From Galaxea fascicularis (taxonomy: Eukaryota > Cnidaria > Anthozoa > Scleractinia > Euphylliidae): a DNA stretch of 64,000 bases. This document shows, one piece after another, positions 21,452-33,261 of the stretch. Made by a program: the position numbers and the translations under genes. Positions within the stretch are counted from its first letter, which is position 1, and every line of letters starts with the position of its first letter. Below the pieces are notes generated by a model. The model was not told the origin of the DNA. It did not search any database and worked only from the letters and a program-made list of their open reading frames with translations. Location of the stretch: positions 18,894,417 to 18,958,416 of the forward strand of contig OX419346.1 of NCBI GenBank assembly GCA_948470475.1, given 5' to 3'.

Positions 21452-24400
21452 ACGGCAAGGGTTGATATCTATAACGGAAATTCAGGAATCCGGAACGGAG
21501 AACCGGGAATCCGAAGTCCACATTCAGGATGCGGAATCTTGAATCTGGAATCTGGAATTTTCACTTTGAATCTACAAGTAAGTTTGTAAGGTGTGAATTG
21601 ATATTAATGAACTGGAGTCACATATCTGATACCATATTTGTTTCCTACTCTACTATTCCATAGCTAACTCAGCAAAATGACGACCTGAAAAAAAAAAATA
21701 TATATCACGATTCAAGGATAAAAAAGAAAACAGACGAAAACAACAGTTTTAAATTAACACTTCGGCAATGCAAAGCAATGTCAAGTACACGTTTTCATTT
21801 TCCTACCTAAACACATCCGAGTTCCGAATCCAAACGGTAAATGAGAAAAAGCGTGGATTTCATCTGTGTTTTCTCTAAGCCATCGCTCAGGTTTAAACTT
21901 CTGTTCAAAGGCTCTTTGAAGTACTCTTCAGACTGTGACGTACAGTATGTATGCATTATAACGCAAGTCTGCAAGAAAATTGATACCATTAAATTGAACT
22001 AAATTTCCCACATGAAAGGGCACCTCTGTGGATGAAATCCTAAAGTGTGACCATTCAAATGAAAGCTACTGAGCAGTACTTTCCTATTGTGTTCTTTGTT
22101 ATGCTGTACAACGTGGTTCTAACTTTTGACTCTGTGGGTGAAATCCTGAAGTGTGACCATTCAAATGAAAGCTACTGAGCAGTAATTTTAACAAGGTGGG
22201 TCCAACTCTTGAGTCTGTGGATCAAACGTGTAAAAGGTATATGCCGCCCAAATGACATGGTTGATCAGGCCATTTTGGAATGAAAACGGGTGTATGTTTT
22301 CACCCTTGTGGTCTGCCAAAGGGTATGGTTTCGAAGGAACCACAAGGGTGTCTAAGCGTCAATGTACTTTTCTCGCGAAACGAAGAACAGGGCAGTGGGG
22401 GTGGATATCGATGTCCGTGTTTTAGGATCGATTGCCCCTTATAATATGCTTTTGACTGTGCAGAAAAACTATATACATTAGAACTGAGAAAGTGAAGGCA
22501 ATTTTCTGAGTTGAGCATAAAATTCTAGAAAATAGACGTGATACAGTTTTGTTGTTTGAGTTGTTTTTTGTTTAGAATGAGTTATAATCTTGTTGCAAAA
22601 TATATTTCATAAAATCTCATATTAACGTGCTTCAGGTTTCAGGGTTAGAACTTGTAAACCTATACCCAAAATATACCAGTATAGGGTGCTGCTGTTTGTC
22701 TCCATGGCTGCAGTTCTGCACGTGAAATTTATCTCTTTCTTCTAATAATATGTTAGAGATGGAGAAGAGTGGAGGAGAATTCGACAAAGTATTGCTCCCA
22801 AAATCATGCGCCCTAAAATTGTGGAGGAAAACATCGAGAACCTGAATGCGGTTGCAGATGACGCTACAACAAGGTTCGTGGAACTGAATGAGGTGTCAGA
22901 CGACCACGTGCCCGATTTGGAAGGGGAACTAAAAAAATGGGCTACGGAAAGTAAGTTTCGAAGTAAAAGTTTTTTCTCCGAACCATATAGTGTTGATCAT
23001 AAGAAACCTTCATTTGGCAGCTTTATGTTAGCTCATTTGAGGTACAGGGAACAGAAGCAGGACATACACGGGAGCTTAGGCATTTTTGAGGACACATGTT
23101 GGAGTCATTAACGTATTGCATTTTCAGTCAGGAATCAGGACTGGTTCAAGGAGAAGGATGGGTAAGCAAAAGGAAGCCGGGGATTCTAGCATGATCAAAC
23201 AAGTAGCTTTATTTGCATGACCATAAGAAATTCAGTATACTGTTTTTTCGTTTTTAGCAAAGAAGCTGGGGATAAACTGGCTGGCCCCCAGCCCTGTTAG
23301 GAGAAATTAAATACTGATCATGAAGGAGCTCGTTTGTTTGATCTCTTAGGTATAGGAACAGTAGCATTTGATATGCGCCTGGGACTCTATCAAGATCCTC
23401 CACCGGAAGAGGCGTTAAGGTTCATTGAGGCGTTTGATAACTTCTTCACACTTAGCCACAAGTTATACTACAATGTGACAAGCAGACTTGCCCGGCAATA
23501 TGTAGATACACCAACTTTTAAAGCATTCCTCAAATGTGGTGATGGCATCTTTGACATTGGTCAGAAGTTTGTCGACAGAAAAATGAGAGAACTCAAGTCC
23601 ATTGATCCTTCTTCAGACAATGCAGACAAAGGTAGTTATTGACCAGTGATAATATTTGTTAATGTTGTAAAAGGTGTGTCTAAAAGTGGGACAGGGACTC
23701 GGGGATGGGAACGTAGGGACGAGTGTTCGAGGACCTGGGGACGCGGGGACACAGGGACGCGAGTTGGGGGACACGGGGACGTGATATCGGGGATCCTAAA
23801 AGACATGCCGATGTAGTTGAAAATGAAATTTAAATAAAAACTCTTTTCACTTTTTCCGCTCTTTCTAAATGAACAGCAGCTGGTCAAGGTTTTCATAACA
23901 TAGCACTAAATGACCGGAAGTACCTCCCATATACATCCAGCCATCCAAGACACACTAAAAATAACATACCTGGCGTGGAGGATATGTATGATTGTTGAGA
24001 ACCAGGACATAAGGAAACGACCCCTTTGCGATCTCAGACAAATCTTGCTGAGGAAATAATATCCAGCTGAGATCATTAATTACGGTATAAATAAGGCCCT
24101 CACCCAAACAACGGAAGAGTTAAGAAGGGTGAGAGAGCAAGCTACCTAAAATAACCTCCTTTGTCTGGTAACAACTTGCAATCCCAATAATCCACAAGTA
24201 TTTCAGCTGGTCCGGAAAACACTTCCCATGTTGAACCAAAACTACTTATTAAAATCCATTATGAGTAAGGCAAAAAGACACTGATCCCTAAGTTAAGATT
24301 TGTGGAACAAAACGTTGCGGAACATGCCCCTATTTAAAACAGGGTAAAGAATTCACCTTCTCCTCCACGAATGAAACATTTCGGATAAAACACTCGATGA

Positions 24401-27400
24401 ACTGCACCTCAACGAACTTGGTTTACGTAATGACCTGAATAACCTGTGCAAGATGTGGACATATATATAATTTTTTTTTTCAGTTAAGCAAATTCAAAGA
24501 ATTCATCAAATCAAAGCTAATGTTATATTCTCACTACGACGGGTTAAGATCATTAAGTGCCGCCTCAGGGGACCTTTATACCTGTAGTTTACAGCTAAGG
24601 CCTGGCATTACATTATTTCACATGTAACTGATGATGGTCTGACCTCAGGAAAATAGGAGCCCTTGGCTGCTCAATGGATTTTCTCTTCACTGTTGAATAA
24701 TGTTTAACTTTCAGTCATTCCAGTGTTGACATATCTACTTACAAGGGGAGATCTAACTCCTGAAGAAGTCAATGGCCATGTGATCGATTTAGTTATTGGT
24801 GGAGTGGACACTGTAAGTAATAACAAGTCCTATACATACAAAACGGAATGGAATGTTTGTTCTTCAACCAATCATACACGTTATGAAACTGCAAGAAAAA
24901 ACCTCTAGCCGCGGTGTGAAAAAAAAAATTCAGCTTTGTGCAACACCGGTGCACTGCTCTAGCAACTGAGCTAACAAGCCAACAGCAGCGAGCTGGTCAT
25001 TTTGTGGCTTCGTAATAAACCCAAGAGTGATGAATAAATGAAGAGTCAATAATAAAATGAAAATCAAATTTATCTGGAGCGATTTTTAATGAGTGAAGGT
25101 TACAAAGTGATCCTTGCAGTTATGAACACTACTTGAGCAGTATTGAAAATAGAACCTGGAAAAAAAATTAGGCCTGTGCGGATGTTGAACCCACCAACTG
25201 GGAGCTGGTCATTTTGTGGGTTCGTAATAAATTCTGCGCAAATATTCAAGATATCGGACTAACATTCACGCTGATTGTGTCGTTCTTTTTTAGTTTGCTT
25301 GTTTTTAATGTATGCTGTTGAAGCAAAATTCAAAAAATGATGTTTAGCAAAGACAGCAAAGATTTCCCTCTTATGTAAGGTAGACCGCAACACTTGAACA
25401 TTATCTACTCTGCGTGATAAATGTTTCGATTCTTTTACGCCCTTTGTTCGCATGTGGAGGTGAAGGACACAATAGTCAATACTCACTGCAGTTAATACAC
25501 AGTTTATAGTTTAATTAATCCCTTGCTTTCTTGTTTTCCAATAACAGACATCATACACTGCTCTGTGGTTATTGTACAATCTTGCCAGATTTCCTAAAGT
25601 CCAGGAAAAACTTTACCAGGAGATAGACAGCATTGTGGGGAAAAATAGTTTTGTCACAGCCGAGAATGTTGCGAAACTTCACTATCTGAAAGCTTGCACG
25701 AAAGAGTCCATGAGGTGAGACGTGATGACTATTTTATTATTTACTCGGTGTACTATTTCGTACGGTCAACTCTCTCATAGCGACCACTTCTCGTAAGCGA
25801 CCACCTCCCGTAAGCGACTACCTCCCATAAGCGACCACTTTGTAAATAACTGTTTTGTTTTTCAGTCAAATGCTGTGTCAAAAACTCTCTCGTAAGCGAT
25901 CACTACTCAGATTTCTTAAGCGACCGCGACCACTTTTAAGGCCAGAAATTTTTACATATTCTTTTGTTTCCTATATTTTGAATTGCGTGCGATGCACAAC
26001 CTGTTCAGTGAGAAATGTTTCAACAGGCGTTACACCGTGTAACATAAAGGTCGAAACTTGTTCGGGAACGTTGAAACTGGTCTCAAAATGTTGTTTTTCT
26101 GGTTTGTGATTTGCTTACGCAGCGTAGCGTAACAAGACCGAGCGAGACCAGTTTCACGAAGTGGTGGTACACGGTGAAACTCTCGTTTTTATCATCACTA
26201 CGATCGTGGCAACCGTTGCAGAAGTAGAAAGCGGTTCTACTTTTCGTGAAACTTGTCTCGCAACGGAAGTTCAAAAAGTTTCAGGAAACCGATTATGTTA
26301 CACGGTGCAGCACCTGCTGAAACTTGTTTCGCAGCGCCGTTGCACACAAGTCTCAGCCAAAAGTTACAACGTGTAACAGCTAAAAAGGTACTAACTTTAT
26401 GTATTTAGGTAATTAATTCCGTTTTGCGTTTATTTTGTTGATTTTTCTCTTCGACTACTTTGTCGTGCACCAAGGGTGGTCACTTAAGAGAGAGTTGGCT
26501 GTAATTTGCTAAAACGTTCATCGCGTGGAATGTCTGGGGATTTAACTGGCTAAAGCCCGCGTTTCGGCCATGTGGTGGTTTTTAAAGCTACTGTCGGAGG
26601 AGAAAACAACATCGAGGGGTCAAATTATTTTAAAAAAGCGCGTTCAAAACAAACACAAGTTGAACCCAGCAAAAGCATAGACCACCCGAAATGGTGCGGT
26701 CACATCCAACAGGTCTAACCAGGTCCAAGATACGTGGTGGTCACTGAACTATGTTGAGATCGTTTGCACGGGCTTTTACAATATTCTATACAAAAATGTT
26801 GCCATTGCTGCTGCAGGTTAACCCCTGTTGTCTCACCCCTCTTGAGGATTGTGGATCAAGATGTTGTGTTATCAGGCTATAACGTTCCAGCACAAGTGAG
26901 TATTCACTTCGGTCTCTCTTTTTTTCTTGAATGCCTTATCTTACAAGATTAATATGCATTTTTTCTCCTTATGTTCTGTAGACCACGGTAGCTATTCAAT
27001 TGTACAACACGGCATGCTCCGAAAAGTACTTCAGAGATCCATTGGAACTGAAACCCGAGCGATGGTTAAGAGAAAACAAAGAGGAAACCCATGCTTTTTC
27101 TGCTGTGTCGTTTGGATTTGGACCTCGTATGTGCCTAGGTACGATAAACTACTTCTGCTGTTATGGTACAACGTTACCACCCTAACAACTGGTTCCTACG
27201 TCGAGTTAACACGGAAAGCTGAAAGAATCTATAGCGTAATTTTTCTTCAAAATCGGCACCCTTAACCCCCACGAAATCAACAAACACTTTTCTGATTTCA
27301 CTCAATAGTTTAATCTTGCTTTTCACGTTACCACGTAGCTTCATCGTTTCGTGAAGAGAGGGTAGGGGGTGTTGTCAAGGGGGGGGGAGGGGGATCTCAT

Positions 27401-29135
27401 CACGAGTTCACGAACCATAGCTTTGTATTTCATGAGTCATAAAACAGAGATCATTACGCAAGTAAATTCTTGTTATGAAAAGTCACACTTTCCTGAACTC
27501 TCCGGCCGCAGGAGATAGTATCCAGAAAAAGTCACACTATAGTTTGGGTTTACTTCTGTAGTTTAATAAGTTCCGCTCACGGAGTTTGGATCACAACTGA
27601 TTTGTACTAATCGAAAGGCACATTTTCTTAGTGAAGTTTGTAATCAAAACCTGCTAATCTTGTCAATCGCTTCTTACATTACATACGTAACTGACATCAA
27701 TATGCTATCTCGATTTGTTGACTAATGAATCCTTAATCAGTCTTTTAAGCTAGCGCTCAGTTCCGGTCAACACAATCCAATATCGTCAAAAAAAAGAAAG
27801 CCCAATGAGCGCAATGAAGGTCACTGGAGTGGCACTGAAGTTTAATGAAGCCACAGGAGGTCATTTATGGTAGAAATAAGTGACTTATTTTCTTCATTGT
27901 CAGTGTATTCACGATTCACTGTCAAGGATTTGAGAAGTTCTCATTTCACGGAGTGCACTTCTATCACAACTATTCACAGAACTGTTTTTTCATCAATCCA
28001 AGATTCACGGATCACGGGCTTGCTGCCCCCACCCCCCCTCATTTTGTATGTAAGACCCGGTTCAAATGTGGAACTTTTCATGCGCCAAATCAAATACTGT
28101 TCGGGTCGACCCAAATGAATTAACTTCCACGTTGATTCAGACGTCGAATTAAATCTAAATCGAAAGTGCTGGATTGTGGGTTAGAAAGACATTAAAATAC
28201 TTCGGATTCGGCGCATGAGAAATCTAGTCCGCGTGTGACTCCGAGTGGCACGTTCTCTGTTTTATGAGAGTGAGCCGATTGAATTTAATAGTTGAGTCGA
28301 CCCAGATCACATTCGTCAAATTTATTAGATTCAAACTTCGATTTTCTCATGTGCCGAATAAAATGATTTGATTTGACGCATGAAAAGTTCGACGTTTGAA
28401 CCGGGCATAAACTACACGTACACAACCCATAATTCTTCCGTTTGCTCTGAGGAATTGCTAACATTCGAAATGTCAGGTTTTAGAATCCCTTTACGGTGGA
28501 CATTATCAGTGCATTTCATAAAACCAAATTTTAGTTTTTAATTCGTCTAGCTGTTCAGACTTTTTTTTATGCATGGTTCGTTAGTGATAAATCCTCGTTT
28601 CTTTTTAAGGTCGTCGAGTGGCTGAGTTGGAGGTATACGTGCTCATTTGTAAGGTGCGTAATCCGCGTTGTTGGGCTTGTTTCTCCTAAATTTCTTCGTG
28701 CCAGGGTCTGTGAAATCATATATTGTTGTCGTGCAAAACATTGAAGTGATATTTTTTTAGACTTCGTAACTTGTACTCTCTTTCGGGGCAAACGGCCATT
28801 TTGACCGTTGACCTCTACAAAGGACTGGATCTACCCACAATTCACTTGGATCTTATCATTAGTAAAACTTCATCAAATTTATGATAATGAAGGCCACGTT
28901 TCCCAACCTCCTTCTCTGTGGATGTTGTTTGTATTTTTTTTCTCGCCATAAATTATGCATGAACCGGAGAAGGTAAAATCAATAAACTGTGATCATATTG
29001 TAGTAACAAGATTCTTCTTTGTTATAGCTGCTTCAACGGTTTCGCTTAGAGTATCACCACGAGCCACTGGAATTATATACGAAGTTGATTTCTGTACCTG
29101 ACAAACTGGTTAAAATCAAGTTTGTCGACCGTTAA
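20317..29135 (+). CDS. Mitochondrial-type cytochrome P450, gene C (complete)
   Basis: Nine exons: 20317-20774, 22757-22950, 23350-23631, 24715-24812, 25548-25714, 26817-26895, 26982-27138, 28610-28653 and 29028-29135 (TAA 29133-29135), 528 residues, normal for the family. The N-terminus [17 protein letters not shown] is basic and lacks acidic residues, fitting a mitochondrial presequence. [11 protein letters not shown] is the hinge. The C-helix is EEWRRIR (W158, R162). The I-helix is GGVDT/TS (D343, T344). ExxR is E397-R400. KPERW is followed by the heme loop [10 protein letters not shown] with Cys477. Every catalytic landmark is present, so this is the best functional candidate of the cluster. 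It is probably a hydroxylase of a sterol-like or other lipophilic substrate, but the sequence does not identify the substrate. CYP27/CYP24/CYP11-like relatives are the likely neighbours in a tree. AATAAA at 29282 is a plausible polyadenylation signal. Confidence 0.93.
20881..21452. mobile_element. AGGCCTGGTTC MITE split by a nested insertion
   Basis: Left end GGCCTGGTTCACACTTAGCG ACATAACGACATAA pairs with the right end GTTATGTCGTTATGTCGCAA GTGTGAACCAGG. The middle is interrupted at 20940-21337. Same family as 19751-19925. Confidence 0.75.
20940..21337. mobile_element. 398-base TIR element nested in another MITE
   Basis: Ends CAGGGGCACCCAAC and GTTGGGTGCCCCTG are exact complements. The 6-base flank CCTTAT occurs at 20934-20939 and 21338-21343. 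Inside are several CCGAAAATTCTAG-like repeats. No coding capacity. Confidence 0.85.
21690..22290 (-). pseudogene. Inverted, decayed copy of P450 gene B intron 6-exon 7-intron 7
   Basis: This block in intron 1 of gene C is the reverse complement of gene B sequence between about 15500 and 16680, with internal deletions. The exon part (about 21810-21970 on the minus strand) reads [20 protein letters not shown] like B exon 7. A 5-base insertion then breaks the frame before the KPERW region, and the heme loop is out of frame. Flanking intron repeats (GGATTTCAYCCACAGA units) and the tract before B exon 8 are copied too, so it arose as a DNA-level inverted duplication rather than through mRNA. Confidence 0.85.
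23685..23785. repeat. GGGGAC-rich degenerate repeat
   Basis: Recurrent GGGAC/GGGGACACGGGGAC in intron 3 of gene C; low complexity. Confidence 0.7.
24030..24475 (+). pseudogene. Penelope-like retroelement relic in intron 3 of gene C
   Basis: Translated with frameshifts and stops, it reads [20 protein letters not shown] followed about 90 bases later by [20 protein letters not shown] and [16 protein letters not shown], then CARCG. The Cys-rich linker before a GIY-YIG domain, with the NL(V/I)YV step, is characteristic of Penelope-like elements. The reverse-transcriptase core is not intact. Confidence 0.7.
24905..25235 (-). repeat. SINE, second family, minus orientation
   Basis: Minus strand: TTAGCTCAGTTGCTAGAGCA GTGCACCGGTG (tRNA-like head), and a body block with CATAACTGCAAGGATCAC and CCAGGTTCTATTTTCAATAC. 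It lies in intron 4 of gene C. Confidence 0.6.
25760..26505. mobile_element. TIR element with GGTCAACTCTCTC ends, intron 5 of gene C
   Basis: Left GGTCAACTCTCTCATAGCGA CCAC with four CGTAAGCGACCACCTCC-like units pairs with the right GTGGTCACTTAAGAGAGAGTTGGC. A separate inverted block inside (about 26005-26376, GAAACTTGTT and TACACGGTG motifs) may be a nested element. Confidence 0.6.
28054..28406. mobile_element. 353-base TIR element in intron 7 of gene C
   Basis: Left GACCCGGTTCAAATGTGGAA CTTTTCATGCGCC; right GACGCATGAAAAGTTCGACG TTTGAACCGGGC. A T/GTCGACCCA block is also inverted inside. Related to 1183-1750. Confidence 0.75.
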
Positions 29136-31059
29136 TGGGTAATATGCCCGGGTGAATCTTCTGCCGTCTGGACTGCCCGTCGTTTATATCTTGTAAGTTG
29201 ATTAACCACATTAGGCAAAAATTTGAGGTAAATATAAGTGCGAGACTAAGGTGCATTTTAATGAGTGTAAAGTGTCTTATGAATAAACTCACGTTTTAGT
29301 TAGAACATGAGATATTGTTGTGATGCAACTTTTGCAACATATTGTTGTGATACAACGTGTTCGTGTGGCGTTTAGTATGAGAACCTGTGTCTCTTTGGTG
29401 TCCTTGTAAACCGGGTTGAACTGTACTGGGAGTTGACGGTATTCGTTTGTTTTCGGAATCTCTTCCGTTTTCAGAATGAACAAAATACGGGTTTACTCTG
29501 AATACGTGAGTTTTTAGCCTATTAGAAAGCCTGTAGCTTCCGAGGCTTGGTCTGCCGTTGGAAAACGAAACAGTAGATGACACAATACAAGCAATACCCC
29601 TAGCCCTGATAGCAAAAGAAGCTACAATTCATAGGGACTAATTAAAGTATAGATCTGGAAGAGCTACAGGATTGCTCTTTTTTTAACAAACGACTCGTTG
29701 ACTTCCCTAAACTCACCATTTTTACTTAGCTTCATTATTATATCGTAGCTGTATCATATTGTATTAATACATTAACTCTACTCTTCATTCTTTACCCTTA
29801 CATTTACTCTTGTGTATATATTTGCCGTTTTGTCATAATCTATAATTATTGCTGCATATTATTTAATATTAGTATTAATCTTGTTGATATGAAATTCAGT
29901 ATTAGATTATAAGCTCTTATGTATTCAGAACGTGTCTTATCATTTTACATTTCGAGGTTAAATAAATTCATCATCAAAATGCCCATGAAATTTGTCTGTA
30001 TTATAAACAATTATTGAATGAGATTTTTGTGATAACCAGAATAATCAGGTCGAGGTAACATGTAAGGGTCGAGTCTCTTACCTGGACGTTGATCATTCTC
30101 GATGTCTCAAAATTGTTTGTTCTACATTGAACGAAAAAACAATGTCATAACAGTAAACATTCACTTGCATGATTATTGTGAAATCTGCAAATGGACGCTG
30201 TCACAGGCACTCATTACGAAAATTCACCGTACGATTTAATTTAGGCCAATCAGAAAAGAGATAGCGAGATCAATTAATTAACTAGCATCACTATCACTGG
30301 TGTTATTACTTATTATCACATAAAATTTCTAGTAATACACACAGAAGAATTAGATGGTGTATAATATAGACAGTGCATTTTCTGTCAACGTTTATCAATT
30401 TAGTTAAAACTGAACGAATGAAATTAGTTATAGAGCTTAAGTTTTCTGCACTTATGTTTTCAAGTCGCCCTTCCAAGTCATGGTTGTCGTCATCCATAGT
30501 CTATTGAATTTTGCTTTCTTAAGAGTGGCATCATGTCAAAAGGTTTTTGGTACAAGACAAAAGTTATCATCTTCTTTCCTCCACTTTTGTGGTTTGTCAA
30601 ATTCTACACCATTCCTCTCCTCCTGTAGAATATTGTAGGGGAGCGTAGACAGTTGGATTTCTTGTGGGTAAAAATTGTACAAGCGACGTTTCCGAATCAA
30701 GTCTTTGGTAATTACAGCAACACTGACATTCAATGATTTAGGTTGTCAAAAACGAATTTGGATAACGCACAAAACGAGCCAGCATCAACCGGAGATCTGA
30801 AACAAGCTGCATAATTTTTTATACCATTCTTAATGGAACAAGAAGCTCAAGTTACAAATAGCCTTAACTCGAGCAATGCAGTTAACGCAAGTTAGCCTTC
30901 ACTCGGGCAATGCAGTTAACGCTGCAATGTCGCGCGAAATTCTGTCGCTCAATCTCGCTTTCTCCAACTCGCTCGTGTGTTTTCTGCAGGGCTCAAATGA
31001 ATACTGAAATCACGTTTTAAGCATATCTCTTCTCCTGGCAAATGCATAAAATGCGTTGC
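29136..31059. other. Intergenic between P450 C and ST1
   Basis: It begins with the 3' region of gene C. The part 29640-29960 is very AT-rich and ends GAGGTTAAATAAATTCATCA TC, resembling a LINE 3' end on the plus strand, but no protein remains. An AACGCAAGTTAGCC.T-like duplicate of about 40 bases lies at 30860-30925. No gene was recognised. Confidence 0.45.
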
Positions 31060-33200
31060 TCAATTTCCAAACGAATATCGTCGAAGGAACGGAATTTGAT
31101 GGATCAACTTATGCACGCGATTACGTTGCTCCTTACTCCACTTAACGTTGTGCCGTGTTTCGGAGGGAATTGGGTCTACAATAGACGCACAGTCGTTCAA
31201 GTATTTCTCCGAACACGCGATTTCCAAGAAGTCGCAAATTTTAATCAGTGTTTCCTTGGTTTTCTTCAGCACGTCAATGCTGGCGACGTTGTGTACGCGA
31301 CCCGGAAAGTTTTTTATCACTTCTAAACTGCCTTTAGCAAGCGTGCTATAATTGCTTATAGTTCCATCGAGCAAGCTTGAATAGTTAACCTGAAAGAAAA
31401 GGAATCAATCAATCAAGCAAGCTGATTGAGCTATGAAGAACTTTCAGATTGCGTAGCCCAGCTACAACTGCAAGAACTACAAGAATCGACTGCAGGAAGC
31501 GCTGGAAAAGTGATGAATGCTATTTCCAACACTGAAGTAAAAATGCAGCAAGAGTTTTTGTAACACGAATAGCAAGTCAAGCTGTATACCAAGCCGACCC
31601 TAGGCTTGCGGTTTCTTTTATCTTTTCTTCCTCGCTTTCACTATTCTTAAGACCATTATTCTGACATAATCAAAAGGAAGGATTCCAAATGACGTGAATA
31701 AACTTGAGCCGAACACCATGTTTGTCCTTACCGTAAGTTTCTCTTGCCCTTTCTTGTTTAAGTCTGCCCTTCTTAAGACCATAGTTGCAATATTGTCAAA
31801 AGGATTTCTAATAACGTGCACGAACTTTAGCTGAACACCAAGTTTCTTCTCCAATCTCTTAAGAGCCTCCATTCCTTCAGCTTGAAGCAGAATTCTTGAG
31901 GCCTGAGCGGCCTTTTTATCACCAATCACCTGCGTTAACCAAGCAGGGAAAATATTGAATTATTGATATTGATAATGATGATGATGATGGTGATGATGAT
32001 GATGATGATGACTACTCACTCACCTTTATGGTCTTATTGTATCTCCCTTGCCACTGGCTCTTAACATTGTAGTGATATTTGGCGGGCTTATTTCCCACCG
32101 TTCGGGATCTCACACCAAACATGACATCGTAGCGAGATTTCGCAATTAGCAGTTCATAGATAAAGTATTTTGACCTCCGAGACAGCAACGGATCCTCAAT
32201 CCACTGTCTTAAGATATTAAAGTCGTTTGCGATGATGACATTTGGATGGGCATCTAGGAGGGAAGCAAGCAGTGTGTGCCGGCTTCTGTTGTAACCAATG
32301 AAGATCAGAAACGTTTTCATCTTATCGTAGATTCTGGGGTCTATTTGTGGAGGAGCTGAAATCTGTGGAACTAATACCATAAAGGCGGTTAAGAATAAAA
32401 TAAAAACAGCAGTGGTAAACAAGATAAAACAACGCATGTGGTAAAACACTGGTTTGATTTTTCGCGTAGACACTACGCAACATAAATCTGTATAAATGAG
32501 AGTTACGATGAAATTGTCGATATGTCTATGCAGTGGCGATTCCGTTAACGAGATTACGAACAATTTTCTTAACAGCCAATAAGCTAAAATGCATGGAGCG
32601 TCACAAGAAATCCTTCATTTCTTGGAGGTAAAGGAATTTTGTCGCACAGCTCAGGATGTCAAGTCAACGTTTTGTTTTATCACTTGCATCACTGCTGTTT
32701 CATTTTAATTCTTGATTACGCTCTAGATGGTAAAAAAAAAAAAGACAAGAATGTTCAATTCACTACAAGGACATTATTCAGTGCAATACTTTCCAGTTAA
32801 TGTCTTGGCGCCCACAATATTCGTCATGCGTAGTCAGCAGCCAAGGAAATGAAACCTGTTCGCTTTGCCGTTTGCGTCACGAGGTTATGACGTCATTTTA
32901 CAACCGTAATGTAACCATTGGCAGACAATATTCGGTGTGTTTCAAAAACCTCAATCATTTCTTTTGCTTCAGTTGATTCATTCTTTTTTTCTAAATGGTA
33001 AAACCATGGGCTCCTAGTAAACCTCCTCTTCCGTCAGAATGCCCCGAGAACTTAAGGTCAATATCATCACCTTTAGCAAAACTGTAGCACGGAGATCGTT
33101 GCGTCGATAGCAGGACGTATACTGTGATTCCAATGATTGCTGTTGCGGCCAGGAAAATCTTTGAAAACATCTTTTGCAAGAAACTTGTAAGTTTCAACAT
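31060..33200 (-). CDS. Sulfotransferase-like type II membrane protein ST1
   Basis: Minus-strand gene. The two 3' coding exons are clear: 31732-31929 and 31060-31389 (stop 31060-31062). The exon before them ends at 32024. The 5'-phosphosulfate loop is FIGYNRSRHTLLASLLDAHP; the 3'-phosphate motif is VIRNPFDNIATM, in exon 31732-31929. Two 5' models fit. Model 1 starts at ATG 32435-32437, MRCFILFTTAVFILFLTAF, inside the loop exon. Model 2 uses a separate exon 33071-33200 (MLKLTSFLQKMF followed by a hydrophobic stretch). Its phase-1 donor would join an acceptor ending TTTCAG just upstream of the APPQIDP codons. Either gives a short cytosolic tail and one signal anchor, fitting a Golgi enzyme that moves sulfate from PAPS. 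The usual P-R-S-G of the loop is N-R-S-R here, which is odd. About 40% of the length is family-typical; the acceptor molecule is unknown. Confidence 0.82.
31640..31725 (-). pseudogene. Decayed duplicate of the ST1 3'-phosphate-binding exon
   Basis: Directly downstream of the exon ending at 31732, the intron repeats part of that exon. On the plus strand both copies share CTTAAGACCAT, TCAAAAGGA, ACGTGAA/ACGTGCA, AACTT and GAACACCA in the same order, with small insertions and deletions. The corresponding protein stretch is the segment around VIRNPFDNIATM. The core NPFDN is lost, so the copy is not usable. Part of it (ATGACGTGAATAAACTT) matches the ST2 exon better than its own neighbour, suggesting origin from another family member. 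Confidence 0.65.
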
Positions 33201-33261
33201 GACGACGAGAGGTCACTAAAGAGAAGAAGAATATTCGCGTCGAATAGGTTAAAAGAAGAAC

